Source of the DNA: VGSG01 sp040756375
Lineage (GTDB): Bacteria; Desulfobacterota; Desulfomonilia; Desulfomonilales; Desulfomonilaceae
NCBI GenBank assembly: GCA_040756375.1
Contig: JBFLZC010000029.1
Location: forward strand, 9,188-73,187
Direction: 5' to 3'
Length of the DNA stretch: 64,000 nt
In this document: positions 8,396 through 16,425 of the stretch, piece by piece
Layout: the number at the start of each line of letters is the position of its first letter
Numbering within the stretch: position 1 is the first letter of the stretch
The notes under the pieces: model-generated
Told to the model about the DNA's origin: nothing
The model's input: only the letters and a program-made list of their open reading frames with translations
Database searches by the model: none
Made by a program: the position numbers and the translations under genes

Positions 8396-9361
8396 GCTCA
8401 TGTGGAGTTGCCGCTTGATGGCCTCCACGCGTCTTTTCAGCCTTTTGTCTGCCCGGATCTCATGCTCCACACGAGAAACCACGCTGCTCACGCTGCTATA
8501 GTTGCCCAGCTCAAAGGCCTTCCCTATGGTCGCAAGGGTCTCTCCGGAGAGACGCCTGGCAAGATAGATGGCTACGTTTCTGGCCTGGTTGTTCATGCCC
8601 CTGCGACTCAGCAACAACCGGCTTAGATCTATCTCATAGTTGGAACAAACCGCCGATTTTATGGCCTCCAGACCTGGGGCCAGCTGCCGCGACTCGGGGA
8701 CCTCCTGATGATCTCTCAGGTTGTGAAACTTCGCCTTTACCCAATCAATAAAGCCTTCTGACCCCAGGATGGATGGGAGATTTTTTCGAGAAAAAAAACC
8801 GGCGAGTTCATCTGATTCCGCTTCTGCCATGAACTCCCGGTAAGCCGCGGCCTGCTTGGCCTTGTCCTCAACGAGCATGGAGAGGACAAACTCACTGTGC
8901 AGCCAACTCCATCTCCGTGACCCAAAGAGATAACCCTTGTGGCTACTCCATGCGTATCTGTCCAGCCTGCTCGCCAGGCCCGCCCGCAATGGGTTGCGAT
9001 GGATATACCTGAGCAACTCCAATAGATAAGTGTCCGCGTCCACCAGGATGGCCTTGTAACGTCCCCGGAACAGAGAGCCGTCGAAATTGTGGTTCCGATT
9101 GAAGCGCTGAGTGTATACCCCATCCACATGTCTCATGAACCGCGAAAGATTCGCGCCAGGGGTCTGGACCAACAGGTGGTAGTGGTTCGGCATCAGGCAG
9201 AAGGCCGCAATCCGAACATTCCACATCACGGAGCCTTGCCCCAGAAGTTCCACGAAGCGCAGATAATCATCTTGATCCCGGAAGATCGCTTCCCGGCGTC
9301 TGCCCCGGTTCATGACGTGGTACCACGCGTCCGGATATTCGATGCGTAAAGGCCGTGACAT
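8381..9361 (-). CDS. REP-associated tyrosine transposase (RAYT) with DnaA-like C-terminal domain
   Basis: The 326-aa protein begins MSRPLRIEYPDAWYHVMNRG, the start of Y1-type transposases. It has the HUH motif in FCLMPNHYHLLVQTP and a downstream catalytic Tyr in the TYLLELLRYIHRNPLRAGL helix. RAYTs are single-copy HUH enzymes thought to mobilise REP palindromes. The C-terminus (NQARNVAIYLARRLSGETLA, then GKAFELGNYSSVSSVVSRVE) resembles the DNA-binding helix-turn-helix domain IV of DnaA, as in one RAYT subgroup. The gene is framed by inverted pairs of 23-nt repeats and its stop codon (8381-8383) lies inside one of them. Appears intact. Confidence 0.9.
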   Translation of the reverse strand: MSRPLRIEYPDAWYHVMNRGRRREAIFRDQDDYLRFVELLGQGSVMWNVRIAAFCLMPNHYHLLVQTPGANLSRFMRHVDGVYTQRFNRNHNFDGSLFRGRYKAILVDADTYLLELLRYIHRNPLRAGLASRLDRYAWSSHKGYLFGSRRWSWLHSEFVLSMLVEDKAKQAAAYREFMAEAESDELAGFFSRKNLPSILGSEGFIDWVKAKFHNLRDHQEVPESRQLAPGLEAIKSAVCSNYEIDLSRLLLSRRGMNNQARNVAIYLARRLSGETLATIGKAFELGNYSSVSSVVSRVEHEIRADKRLKRRVEAIKRQLHMSQEQT

Positions 9362-9378
9362 AGCAGAACCTTATCGCT

Positions 9379-9475
9379 AGGCCGCCAGATGAGTCAAGAG
9401 CAGACTTGACCCCTTTCTAGATGACCCCCTTTTCCCAGGCCGCCAGATGAGTCAAGAGCAGACTTGACCCCTTTC
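9379..9475. repeat. REP-type repeat pair on the 5' side of the RAYT gene
   Basis: Two direct copies of a 39-nt unit (9379-9417 and 9437-9475) starting AGGCCGCCAGATGAGT and containing CAAGAGCAGACTTGACCCCT. They are inverted relative to the repeats at 8334-8395, so the transposase gene is bracketed by head-on REP pairs. Confidence 0.85.
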
Positions 9476-9484
9476 CTGACTTTC

Positions 9485-9598
9485 GTCGAGGACGGGACGG
9501 GCGAGTAGATCGACAGCGAGCTTTCAGTTATACTGAAGGAAGATTGGACGTGAGCCCTCCCTTGCGCGGAGCGGAAACTTCGTCCGGACATGTCATTG
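9485..9598. repeat. Copy B of the duplicated TPR-gene tail
   Basis: Matches 4971-5048 in blocks (GACGGG-CGGGCGAGTAGATCG, GCGAGC, CTTGCGC, TCCGG-CATGTCATTG) with an internal 34-bp addition. There is no TPR reading frame ahead of it, so this is a detached tail. Together with copy A it frames the accessory patch. Confidence 0.7.
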
Positions 9599-9610
9599 TT
9601 TCATTTGCTG

Positions 9611-9639
9611 TTGACACCGCTGAATTCAGACGCTAGGTT
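9611..9639 (+). promoter_or_regulatory. Candidate sigma-70 promoter of the oxidoreductase operon
   Basis: A perfect -35 box TTGACA (9611-9616), 17 bp spacing and TAGGTT (9634-9639) lie 34 nt before the first gene of the operon. Confidence 0.55.
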
Positions 9640-9672
9640 TAAAAATTACGCCTTGGCGGCACGGAGGCCAAC

Positions 9673-9951
9673 GTGAAAGGTAAGATCGAAATAGACCAGG
9701 AATTGTGCAAAGGATGCGGCCTCTGCATCCAGGTCTGCCCCAAGAAGCAGATCGAGATTTCCGATACGCTCAACAAGAAGGGCTATTACCCCGCTTCTTT
9801 CAAAGAAAAAGACTGCAAGCCCACGGAAAAGCTTGAGTGCACCGGTTGCGCTCTGTGTGCGGTCCAATGCCCTGATGTAGCCATAGAAGTGTACCGTGAG
9901 GAAAAGGAAGAATCCAAATCCGCTAAGAAGGCTGAGTCTACCGATGAGTGA
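9673..9951 (+). CDS. 2-oxoacid:ferredoxin oxidoreductase, 4Fe-4S ferredoxin (delta) subunit
   Basis: A 92-aa bacterial-type ferredoxin with two 4Fe-4S motifs: CKGCGLCIQVCPKKQ near residue 12 and CTGCALCAVQCPDVA near residue 58. It serves as the electron-carrying subunit of the 2-oxoacid oxidoreductase whose other subunits follow (order delta, alpha, beta, gamma, as in korDABC/vor operons). Start is GTG at 9673 with GGAGG at 9663-9667. The Lys/Glu-rich C-terminus ends 8 nt inside the next gene, so translation is coupled. Confidence 0.9.
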   Translation: MKGKIEIDQELCKGCGLCIQVCPKKQIEISDTLNKKGYYPASFKEKDCKPTEKLECTGCALCAVQCPDVAIEVYREEKEESKSAKKAESTDE

Positions 9952-11089
9952 GACCACTGAGAAGAAGAAAGCCAAGAAACTGATGCGAGGGAGCCACGTG
10001 CTTGGTGAAGCCGCAATTCGCGCGGGTTGCCGGGCGTACTTCGGCTATCCCATCACTCCCCAGAATGAGCTGCCGGAATACATGGCGGAGCAGTTCGCAC
10101 AGATGCCGGACGCGACATTTCTCCAGGCTGAAAGCGAACTCGCCTCCATCAACATGGTGATGGGTGCGAGCATCGCAGGCGCTCGGGTCATGACCTCCTC
10201 CTCGAGTCCCGGAATCAGCTTGAAGCAGGAAGGGATCTCGTACTTGGCGGGCATGGAGCTCCCCGCAGTCATCGTTAATATGATGCGAGGCGGCCCAGGT
10301 TTGGGAAACATCGCCCCTGCCCAGGGTGACTATTTCCAGGCCACCAAAGGCGGCGGTCATGGTGATTATCGTTTGATCGTCCTGGCCCCTGCATATGGCC
10401 AGGAGATCGCGGACATGACTCGTCAGGCCTTTGACCTCGCGGACAAGTACCGCAATCCTGTCATGATTCTGGGAGACGGGATGTTGGGTCAGATGATGGA
10501 GCCCGTGATCTTTCCCGATCCCATCGACCCTGCGAAGCTTCCGCCGAAGCCGTGGACGCTCACGGGTTGCAAAGGCAGGCCGAGTCGCATCATTCGGTCA
10601 TTGTGGCTCGACGTGGACAGGGAAGAAGAGCTGAACTGGCGCCTTGTTCGCAAGTATGAAGCGATCACCGCAGAGGTCGTGGATCAGGAGATGTACCTGG
10701 TAGACGACGCGGAACTGATCATCGTCGCGTACGGGACCGCTGCGAGGATCGCCAAAGGCGGTGTGCAGCGTGCCAGAAAGATGGGGATCAAGGTGGGGCT
10801 ATTTAGACCCAAGACCCTGTGGCCTTTCCCAAGCGAACCCCTAGCACGATTGGCCGGACAGGTTGACGAGATCATTGTGTTTGAGATGAGCACCGGACAG
10901 ATGGTGGAAGACGTGAGACTCGCGGTTGAAGGCCGATGCCCGGTATCGTTCTACGGCAGGCCCGGCGGAGTGGTCTCAACTCCGGAAGAACTCGCCAGAG
11001 TGATAAGTTCGACCCATCATCGCGTGCAGCCAAGAAAGGCTGCCGCGGCGGAAGGCTCCGGAAAGCCTCGGTTCAGGGTAGTGGGCTGA
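9944..11089 (+). CDS. vorB: 2-oxoacid:ferredoxin oxidoreductase alpha subunit, VorB type
   Basis: The 381-aa subunit oxidatively decarboxylates 2-oxoacids to acyl-CoA with reduction of ferredoxin. GYPITPQNELPEYMAEQF, SSSSPGISLKQEGISYLAG and MRGGPGLGNIAPAQGDYFQA are the conserved pyrimidine-binding and active-site segments. The PITPQ-ELPEYM form is what I associate with 3-methyl-2-oxobutanoate (branched-chain) enzymes rather than the PITPSTE form of 2-oxoglutarate enzymes, so VOR is preferred; KOR remains possible. ATG 9944 overlaps the ferredoxin stop. The beta subunit follows after a 247-bp gap that contains a dispersed repeat, which is unusual within such an operon. Confidence 0.88.
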   Translation: MSETTEKKKAKKLMRGSHVLGEAAIRAGCRAYFGYPITPQNELPEYMAEQFAQMPDATFLQAESELASINMVMGASIAGARVMTSSSSPGISLKQEGISYLAGMELPAVIVNMMRGGPGLGNIAPAQGDYFQATKGGGHGDYRLIVLAPAYGQEIADMTRQAFDLADKYRNPVMILGDGMLGQMMEPVIFPDPIDPAKLPPKPWTLTGCKGRPSRIIRSLWLDVDREEELNWRLVRKYEAITAEVVDQEMYLVDDAELIIVAYGTAARIAKGGVQRARKMGIKVGLFRPKTLWPFPSEPLARLAGQVDEIIVFEMSTGQMVEDVRLAVEGRCPVSFYGRPGGVVSTPEELARVISSTHHRVQPRKAAAAEGSGKPRFRVVG

Positions 11090-11132
11090 CAAGCCGGATT
11101 TCTATAGAGCCACGTATTGAATCCGACCCGGT

Positions 11133-11250
11133 CTCACCCTCCCCCGTCCCCTCCCATCAAGGGAGGGGGAAGGGCTTTGGTAGGCGCCGGCGTCCCTGCC
11201 GGTGCATTCCTCTCCTCTGGCGGGAGAGGTGTAGGGGAGGGGGAGTAGGG
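11133..11250. repeat. Composite dispersed repeat inserted within the oxidoreductase operon
   Basis: The outer part (CACCCTCCCCCGTCCCCTCC, ATCAAGGGAGGGG, then CTCTGGCGGGAGAGGTGTAG) matches 59873-59955 on the other strand. A second repeat family member (11179-11203, core CCGGCGTCCCTGCCGGT) is embedded in it and is absent from the 59-kb copy. It lies between the alpha and beta subunit genes. Confidence 0.75.
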
Positions 11251-11336
11251 CAGAAACAAAAGGCCCACGATCAACGCGAAGCTATGTAGTGGCTTCTGCG
11301 ACATTTCGTCGATTGACAAGAAAGGCAGTGGAGAAC

Positions 11337-12074
11337 GTGAGAAAGGTATTTACCAAACCTGAATCTCTGAAACCGACCCCGTTTCATTATTGTCCGGGGT
11401 GTGGGCACAGCATCATACATCGGCTCGTTTCCGAAGTGATCGACGAGCTGGGTATCAGGGATCGGACTGTGGGCGTGCCGCCCGCGGGGTGCGCGGTGCT
11501 CGCGTATAATTACTTTGACGTGGATATGGCTGAAGCGCCCCATGGACGGGCAGCCGCGGTCTCCACAGGGATCAAGCGTGTTCGGCCGGACCTCGTGGTC
11601 TTTTCGTACCAGGGTGACGGCGACATTGCCGCGATCGGCACCGCAGAGACCATCCATGCGGCGAATCGCGGGGAGCGGATCACCGCGATATTCGTCAACA
11701 ATGCGGTGTATGGCATGACCGGCGGTCAAATGGCGCCCACAACCATCCCAGGGCAGGTGACCACTACCACGCCAGGCGGCAGGGCGCCGCTGCGAGACGG
11801 TTACCCGCTGGATTTGAGCGAAATGCTCGGAATCGCAGCCGGGAGCGTGTACATTGAACGGACCTCCGTGTCGTCGCCCAAGTGGATCAACAAGACCAAG
11901 AAGGCAATCAAGAAAGCCTTTGTGATGCAATTGGAAGACCGAGGGTTTTCTCTCGTGGAGGTTCTCTCTCCGTGTCCCACCAACTGGAAGATGACCCCGG
12001 TCCAAGCGACCCGGTGGGTTGAAGAGACAATGATGAAAATTTTCCCGCCCAAGGTGATTAAAGATGTTGCTTAA
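11337..12074 (+). CDS. 2-oxoacid:ferredoxin oxidoreductase beta subunit (TPP-binding)
   Basis: The 245-aa subunit holds the thiamine diphosphate site. FHYCPGCGHSIIHRLV gives the conserved CPGCGH motif, and GDGDIAAIGTAETIHAANR is the GDGD metal/TPP motif followed by the helix typical of the family; NNAVYGMTGGQMAPTT closes the active site. I prefer the GTG at 11337 (MRKVFTKPESLKPTPF, the family's usual N-terminus, GGAG just upstream) over the GTG at 11289, which has no ribosome site. Its stop overlaps the start of the gamma subunit by 11 nt. Confidence 0.88.
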   Translation: MRKVFTKPESLKPTPFHYCPGCGHSIIHRLVSEVIDELGIRDRTVGVPPAGCAVLAYNYFDVDMAEAPHGRAAAVSTGIKRVRPDLVVFSYQGDGDIAAIGTAETIHAANRGERITAIFVNNAVYGMTGGQMAPTTIPGQVTTTTPGGRAPLRDGYPLDLSEMLGIAAGSVYIERTSVSSPKWINKTKKAIKKAFVMQLEDRGFSLVEVLSPCPTNWKMTPVQATRWVEETMMKIFPPKVIKDVA

Positions 12075-12609
12075 GTCGATATTCTCAGGTTTCGGTGGCC
12101 AGGGAGTCCTCATGATGGGCTATGCCCTGGCGGTGGCGGGAATGGAAGAAGACAAGCACGTGACGTTCCTTCCTGCGTATGGCGCGGAAGTCCGTGGCGG
12201 CACCGCGAACTGCACGGTGGTGGTTTCGGATGAAGAAATCGCATCCCCCATAGCTTCTTCGCCTGAATTTGTGGTCGCGATGAACTATCCGTCGATGGTC
12301 AAGTATCAGAATATGGTTAAGAGCGGCGGAATCATGTTCCTCAACAGTGACCTCATTACGGAAGCTTTCCCCAGAGACGACGTCAAGGTGGTGCCCGTCC
12401 CGGCCAATACTCTGGCGCACGAAATGGGCAACGATCGGGTGCTCAACATGGTTATGTTGGGAGCCATGGTTCGAGTTACCGGCATCGTGTCGGAAGCATC
12501 GCTCGCCCAGGCCATCGAAACGGTCCTGGAAGGCAAGAAGAAGTCCCTCGTGGAAATCAATCAGAAGGCGCTCGCTAAGGGCGCTGAATACATTGCCGCT
12601 CACAATTGA
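12064..12609 (+). CDS. 2-oxoacid:ferredoxin oxidoreductase gamma subunit
   Basis: The 181-aa protein starts LLKSIFSGFGGQGVLMMGYA, the GxGGQGV signature of the gamma domain, and continues FLPAYGAEVRGGTANCTVVV, the second conserved block of this family. It completes the delta-alpha-beta-gamma set. The start overlaps the beta subunit stop, indicating coupled translation. Length is normal. Confidence 0.9.
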   Translation: MLLKSIFSGFGGQGVLMMGYALAVAGMEEDKHVTFLPAYGAEVRGGTANCTVVVSDEEIASPIASSPEFVVAMNYPSMVKYQNMVKSGGIMFLNSDLITEAFPRDDVKVVPVPANTLAHEMGNDRVLNMVMLGAMVRVTGIVSEASLAQAIETVLEGKKKSLVEINQKALAKGAEYIAAHN

Positions 12610-12659
12610 GCGAGCTTGAATGCGGTATGCGTGTCTCTACGCTTTTGGAGTGTATGTGA

Positions 12660-13097
12660 ATGAAAACGGTCAAAGAGATTGCGATAAGGCTTGAAAACAA
12701 ACCCGGGGCCCTGGCCCGAATCAGTGAACTCCTGTCGGCCAACGGCATCGGCATTCAGGCGCTCACCGTCCGACCGGACGGAGCCACGGGCACGATCCAT
12801 TTTATTGCGAGCGACCCCTCCCGCGTGGTCAATGTCCTGGAAAGCGCAGGGCTTACAGTTGCCGTGCATGAAGTGCTGGCCGCGGAATTGCCTCACCACC
12901 CGGGTGCGTTCCATACGCTCCTGAAGATCCTCAGCGTAGCCGGTGTGAACATCGAATACCTCTACGCCTGGACCGGCTCCCCAGGCCCAGCCGAAAGCAC
13001 CATACTCCTCCTGGGGGTCGACGACCTCCCCAAAGCCCATGCAGCCCTGGCCGGCGAATGGGTCCAATTGTATGGCGAAGAGTTGTACACATTCTAG
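12660..13097 (+). CDS. Tandem ACT-domain protein
   Basis: The 145-aa protein consists of two ACT domains, small amino-acid-binding modules. The first begins VKEIAIRLENKPGALARISE (with the N-K-P-G-x-L ligand turn), the second around HHPGAFHTLLKILSVAGVNI then EYLYAW. Such free-standing double ACT proteins sit beside 2-oxoacid oxidoreductase or phenylacetyl-CoA ligase genes and are thought to sense amino acids. Here it follows the oxidoreductase operon by 50 bp, which fits a link with branched-chain or aromatic amino-acid turnover (inference). Confidence 0.8.
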   Translation: MKTVKEIAIRLENKPGALARISELLSANGIGIQALTVRPDGATGTIHFIASDPSRVVNVLESAGLTVAVHEVLAAELPHHPGAFHTLLKILSVAGVNIEYLYAWTGSPGPAESTILLLGVDDLPKAHAALAGEWVQLYGEELYTF

Positions 13098-13298
13098 AAC
13101 GAATGGAACAATTACCTGGTGCCGGATGACCAAAACAGACGAGGCTATTTGTACGTGCCTTAAGGGGGATTCCTGAATATAGTCGTCGTTCGGTGGGGGA
13201 TGGCGCAGCGCTGAATTGCTCGGATCACGGCGTGCCAACGGCCGTTCCCTAGCTCAACAATTGCGATCCAGGCAACAAATCAAAAGGGGGAAAATACT

Positions 13299-14702
13299 AT
13301 GAGTGTTGGTACCAACAAATCCAGGTGGGTGCTGTGGCTAGTTTTCTGCTTGGCCCTGGCAATTGCCGCAGCGGTCCACGCAGAGACGGCAAGTCGGAAA
13401 TCGAGCTATGCTCCAGTGGTGATAACCGAGCCTTTCGACGCCACAATGAAACGCATGAAAGCCGAGAAGGCAGACATCATGAAGCGGCAGATGGATCTGC
13501 TCAATGCCCGATACGATCTCGCGGATCGACCCGCGAAAGGCGTCACCATGTCCCGGGGCAAACCGATCCAGGAGGGAGTCCGAGTCAAACTGCCCGCGGG
13601 TGTGACTTGGGAAAAACTCGCCACCACGAGCCCTGAAGAGGTCCGAGAAAAGGATATGTTCCCGCAGGGCCTCATGGGGCTGCCGCACCCGAATCATCCT
13701 GAGGGCGGCATGCTATTCCCAAAGACCCATATTGATGAGATCAAGAAGCAGGAAGCGCGTGACCTGACACGCTTTGACCTGGACTTTGATATTCCCGCGC
13801 ATTTCTTGCCCGAGACCCCGGCTGCGATCTTCCTCACCACGCGGCCCGATCTGGGAGATGTGTCTCAGGGCAAGTTGGTGACTATTGATAATTACTACGA
13901 GCTGTTCAACGGAATTCTCAACCCCAAGCAATTGGAAGGTCTTCGCCTCCTTGTCACGCCGTTTCCCCAACAGCAGTTCAATCAGACGGAAGACAGGCGC
14001 TCCGAAAAGCCGAGCAGAGGCGTCACGTGCTTTGACTGTCATGCGAATGGCTCAACCAACGCGGGCACCCATTTGGTTGGTGACATCAGGCCGCAGGAAT
14101 TCCGCCATCGACTTGACACACCTGCGCTGCGAGGAGTGAACATCCAGCGGCTCTTCGGTTCGCAACGAGCCTTGAAGAGCGTAGAAGATTTCACCGAATT
14201 CGAGCAGCGAGCCGCATACTTTGACGGCGATCCGGTCATAGCTACCAAGAAGGGCGTGAACATCCTTGAGCGGGGCAGTCAGGTGCACTTCATGGCGGAA
14301 ATGCAAGCACTCTTAGATTTCCCGCCGGCTCCTAAGCTGGACATCTATGGCAAGCTCGATCCCAAGAAGGCGACTGACGCCGAGATGCGCGGCCAGGAGA
14401 TCTTCTTCGGCAAGGCCAAGTGTGCGGTCTGTCATCCTGCTCCGTATTACACGGACAACCTGATGCATAACCTGAAGGCCGAACGATTCTACAAACCTCG
14501 AATGATCAACGGCAGGATGGTGGCTTCGGACGGTCCTATCAAGACGTTTCCTCTCAGAGGAATTAAGGACACGCCTCCATATCTGCATGACGGGCGGCTT
14601 CTGACCCTGGAAGACACGGTCGAGTTCTTCAACATTATTCAGCAACTGAATCTTAGCGCTCAGGAGAAGAAGGACCTGGTCGCATTCATGCGAGCGCTTT
14701 GA
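13299..14702 (+). CDS. Exported di-heme cytochrome c peroxidase/MauG-like protein
   Basis: The 467-aa product has a signal peptide (WVLWLVFCLALAIAAAVHA) and two c-type heme motifs, CFDCH (C244-H248) and CAVCH (C375-H379). The second is followed by the late segment FPLRGIKDTPPYLHDGRLLT and DTVEFFNI typical of the bacterial di-heme peroxidase (BCCP/MauG/MbnH) superfamily. These enzymes reduce peroxide or oxidise protein residues in the periplasm. The ~240-residue stretch before the first heme is longer than in classical BCCP (~325 aa total), which places it with the larger MbnH/MauG-like group. GGGG and AAAG precede the ATG. It is monocistronic; no partner peptide gene is visible. Confidence 0.8.
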   Translation: MSVGTNKSRWVLWLVFCLALAIAAAVHAETASRKSSYAPVVITEPFDATMKRMKAEKADIMKRQMDLLNARYDLADRPAKGVTMSRGKPIQEGVRVKLPAGVTWEKLATTSPEEVREKDMFPQGLMGLPHPNHPEGGMLFPKTHIDEIKKQEARDLTRFDLDFDIPAHFLPETPAAIFLTTRPDLGDVSQGKLVTIDNYYELFNGILNPKQLEGLRLLVTPFPQQQFNQTEDRRSEKPSRGVTCFDCHANGSTNAGTHLVGDIRPQEFRHRLDTPALRGVNIQRLFGSQRALKSVEDFTEFEQRAAYFDGDPVIATKKGVNILERGSQVHFMAEMQALLDFPPAPKLDIYGKLDPKKATDAEMRGQEIFFGKAKCAVCHPAPYYTDNLMHNLKAERFYKPRMINGRMVASDGPIKTFPLRGIKDTPPYLHDGRLLTLEDTVEFFNIIQQLNLSAQEKKDLVAFMRAL

Positions 14703-14773
14703 GACTCGTCCGTCATTCCCGCGTAACCAGGAATCCCGGTCATTTCGGATCTCCGTGGGACGCAGGAATGACT

Positions 14774-14797
14774 GGTAGGACCGGCGTCCCTGCCGGT
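14774..14797. repeat. Dispersed GTAGG...CCGGCGTCCCTGCCGGT element
   Basis: One of at least five copies of a ~24-nt GC-rich imperfect palindrome (others at 11179-11203, 58400-58424, 63146-63170 and inverted at 63075-63099). Confidence 0.7.
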
Positions 14798-14834
14798 CAT
14801 CCTGCTCTGGATGACCGCGCCTGTTCACGTCGTT

Positions 14835-14931
14835 GTAGGTCGGATTGAGTCCCGCGTTGTGCGCGGGACGAAATCCGACATGATATTCAGGCTCGAGGTG
14901 TCGGGTTTCGCGAAGCTTAACCCGACCTACC
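14835..14931. repeat. GTAGGTCGG inverted-repeat element, copy 1
   Basis: Begins GTAGGTCGGATTGAGTCCCG, ends TTAACCCGACCTACC; the two ends are inverted and an inner pair (ATCCGACA / TGTCGGGTTTCG) is also present. A 108-bp relative with the same plan lies at 62352-62459. Size and ends fit a REP/BIME or small non-autonomous element. Confidence 0.8.
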
Positions 14932-14960
14932 AGCTCCCACGAGTCTGGCCGTCATCCCGA

Positions 14961-16166
14961 TCAGTGAGCTTGTTGGAGATGAGCGGATTGAGCCACTGCT
15001 GCGGGTGGCTCAATGCGGGAGTGAAAGCTCTCGATTGCTGTTTTCAGGCCAGTTAGTCCCGCGGATCGCGGGAAACAACATGGGATGTCGTGAGCTTTGC
15101 AGACTCGCTTGACGGCCCTTGCAGCGTGGTGGGAGTTCACTTCTATAGGACAGACGACCAGGTCGGCCTTTCGGATACAATCTTCAATGCTCTTTTCGCC
15201 TCCTGCGCATTCCCCGTCGTGGCGAAAGAAGCACCCTCCCATCGCTTCGACCAGCTCACGGTAATGGCACTCAAGGCTGCCTATTCCGCCCACCATGGCA
15301 ATGGTTTGACCGGAAAGAAGAGCCCGTCCTGGGCAAGGGCAGTGCTCCGGGGCAGAATCGGGGATCGGTCGTTCATTTGCGTTTGCCAATAGCGTTCGCG
15401 AAGTGTCACGGAGTTCTGCCCGAAGTTGGGCTACTTCGCTTTCGAGAACTCTGCTCCTGATTTGGGCTTCTGCCAGAAGAGATCTTAAGCGTTCCATTCT
15501 CCGATCGTTGCTCGGATTGACGGGCGTTAATGATCGGTTCGTGGTGATCGGATGAATCCCGGGCTGAGCTCGTGCTGCTTCCGCCTGCGCGAGCCTTGCT
15601 TCAAGACGGCTATTAGACGCTTCAAGCGTCTTGTTCTCTCTCTTGAGCTCCAGGAGCTGCCGTTGAAGCGACGCGATCAGTTCCGCGTGGTCTACCTGTT
15701 CGTCAATGTCTCCCGATCTTTGGACTTCCGATTCCCAGAACTCCCTCAGCAGGCGGTGCTCCAGCATGTGGATGAATCCGAAGAGCGCTGTTTCGAGCTT
15801 TGCGCTATCATCGGCTCGCCGCGTAGCTAGTTCCCACAACACAGCCCACAGGGGCACAGGCGAGGCTTGCAGCGTTTGCGTAAGTGTGGAAACGATGTCC
15901 GGCGCATCCACTTCCGACAACCGTTTGGAATAGGCTGCGAAGCGCCTTTCTATGAGCTTCTGAACGTGGCGTGAGACGCGGTTGTCCGTGCCGCAGAGAT
16001 GAACCACGCTTGAATGGAGTGCGAACTGCTCATCCATCAGAGGATCGCGTCTGACAATGCCGAATTTTACGGCTATCTTCCGGAGCTCTCGGAAATCGAG
16101 CGCCATGCCCACAACCTTGCACACGGTTTGGTGCTGCATTTGCCATATATTTTTCCGGGGAGACAT
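14961..16166 (-). CDS. DUF2325 domain protein with central coiled coil
   Basis: The 401-aa protein has an N-terminal helical region, a central coiled coil (ELIASLQRQLLELKRENKTL then EASNSRLEARLAQAEAA) and a C-terminal DUF2325 domain: QTIAMVGGIGSLECHYRELV, GGCFFRHDGECAGG, ADLVVCPIEVNSHHAARAVK. DUF2325 proteins are uncharacterised; the Rossmann-like VGG start and conserved His/Cys residues suggest metal or nucleotide binding. ATG 16166 follows GGAGGTTTCGTC; an earlier in-frame start at 16229 would overlap the promoter region. A promoter and a palindromic operator-like site lie 75-105 nt upstream, so it may be regulated by a dimeric repressor or by itself. Confidence 0.8.
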   Translation of the reverse strand: MSPRKNIWQMQHQTVCKVVGMALDFRELRKIAVKFGIVRRDPLMDEQFALHSSVVHLCGTDNRVSRHVQKLIERRFAAYSKRLSEVDAPDIVSTLTQTLQASPVPLWAVLWELATRRADDSAKLETALFGFIHMLEHRLLREFWESEVQRSGDIDEQVDHAELIASLQRQLLELKRENKTLEASNSRLEARLAQAEAARAQPGIHPITTNRSLTPVNPSNDRRMERLRSLLAEAQIRSRVLESEVAQLRAELRDTSRTLLANANERPIPDSAPEHCPCPGRALLSGQTIAMVGGIGSLECHYRELVEAMGGCFFRHDGECAGGEKSIEDCIRKADLVVCPIEVNSHHAARAVKRVCKAHDIPCCFPRSAGLTGLKTAIESFHSRIEPPAAVAQSAHLQQAH

Positions 16167-16238
16167 GACGAAACCTCCTGAATTGAATCTGTGCAGCCTT
16201 CTGTAAATCATGCCAACAATGAACCGCAAGCATGAAGA

Positions 16239-16273
16239 TAGACATGTCTACCAAAAGTAGAAAGGGCTGTCAA
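16239..16273 (-). promoter_or_regulatory. Promoter with palindromic operator-like site
   Basis: On the minus strand TTGACA (16268-16273), 17 bp, then TAGACA (16245-16250). The -10 box is half of a perfect 12-bp palindrome TAGACATGTCTA (16239-16250), positioned where a bound dimer would block RNA polymerase. It drives the DUF2325 gene. Confidence 0.6.
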
Positions 16274-16425
16274 GTGTCGTGCGGTCATAAGGTTGGACCG
16301 ACGCCGTAGGTGGCGACATTAGGAGATCTTGTGAAAGGATTTGGGCAAAAGGGGAGGAGGGGCAAAGAGCCTCTTCTGTTGTGGGGCAGGCTTTCTGCAC
16401 AGTCCCGCATTGGGAGCGAGCCATG

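Noticed and set aside
11271..12113. 280-codon open frame antisense to the oxidoreductase beta subunit
   Set aside because: Shadow of a well-supported gene; no start signal or recognisable domain.
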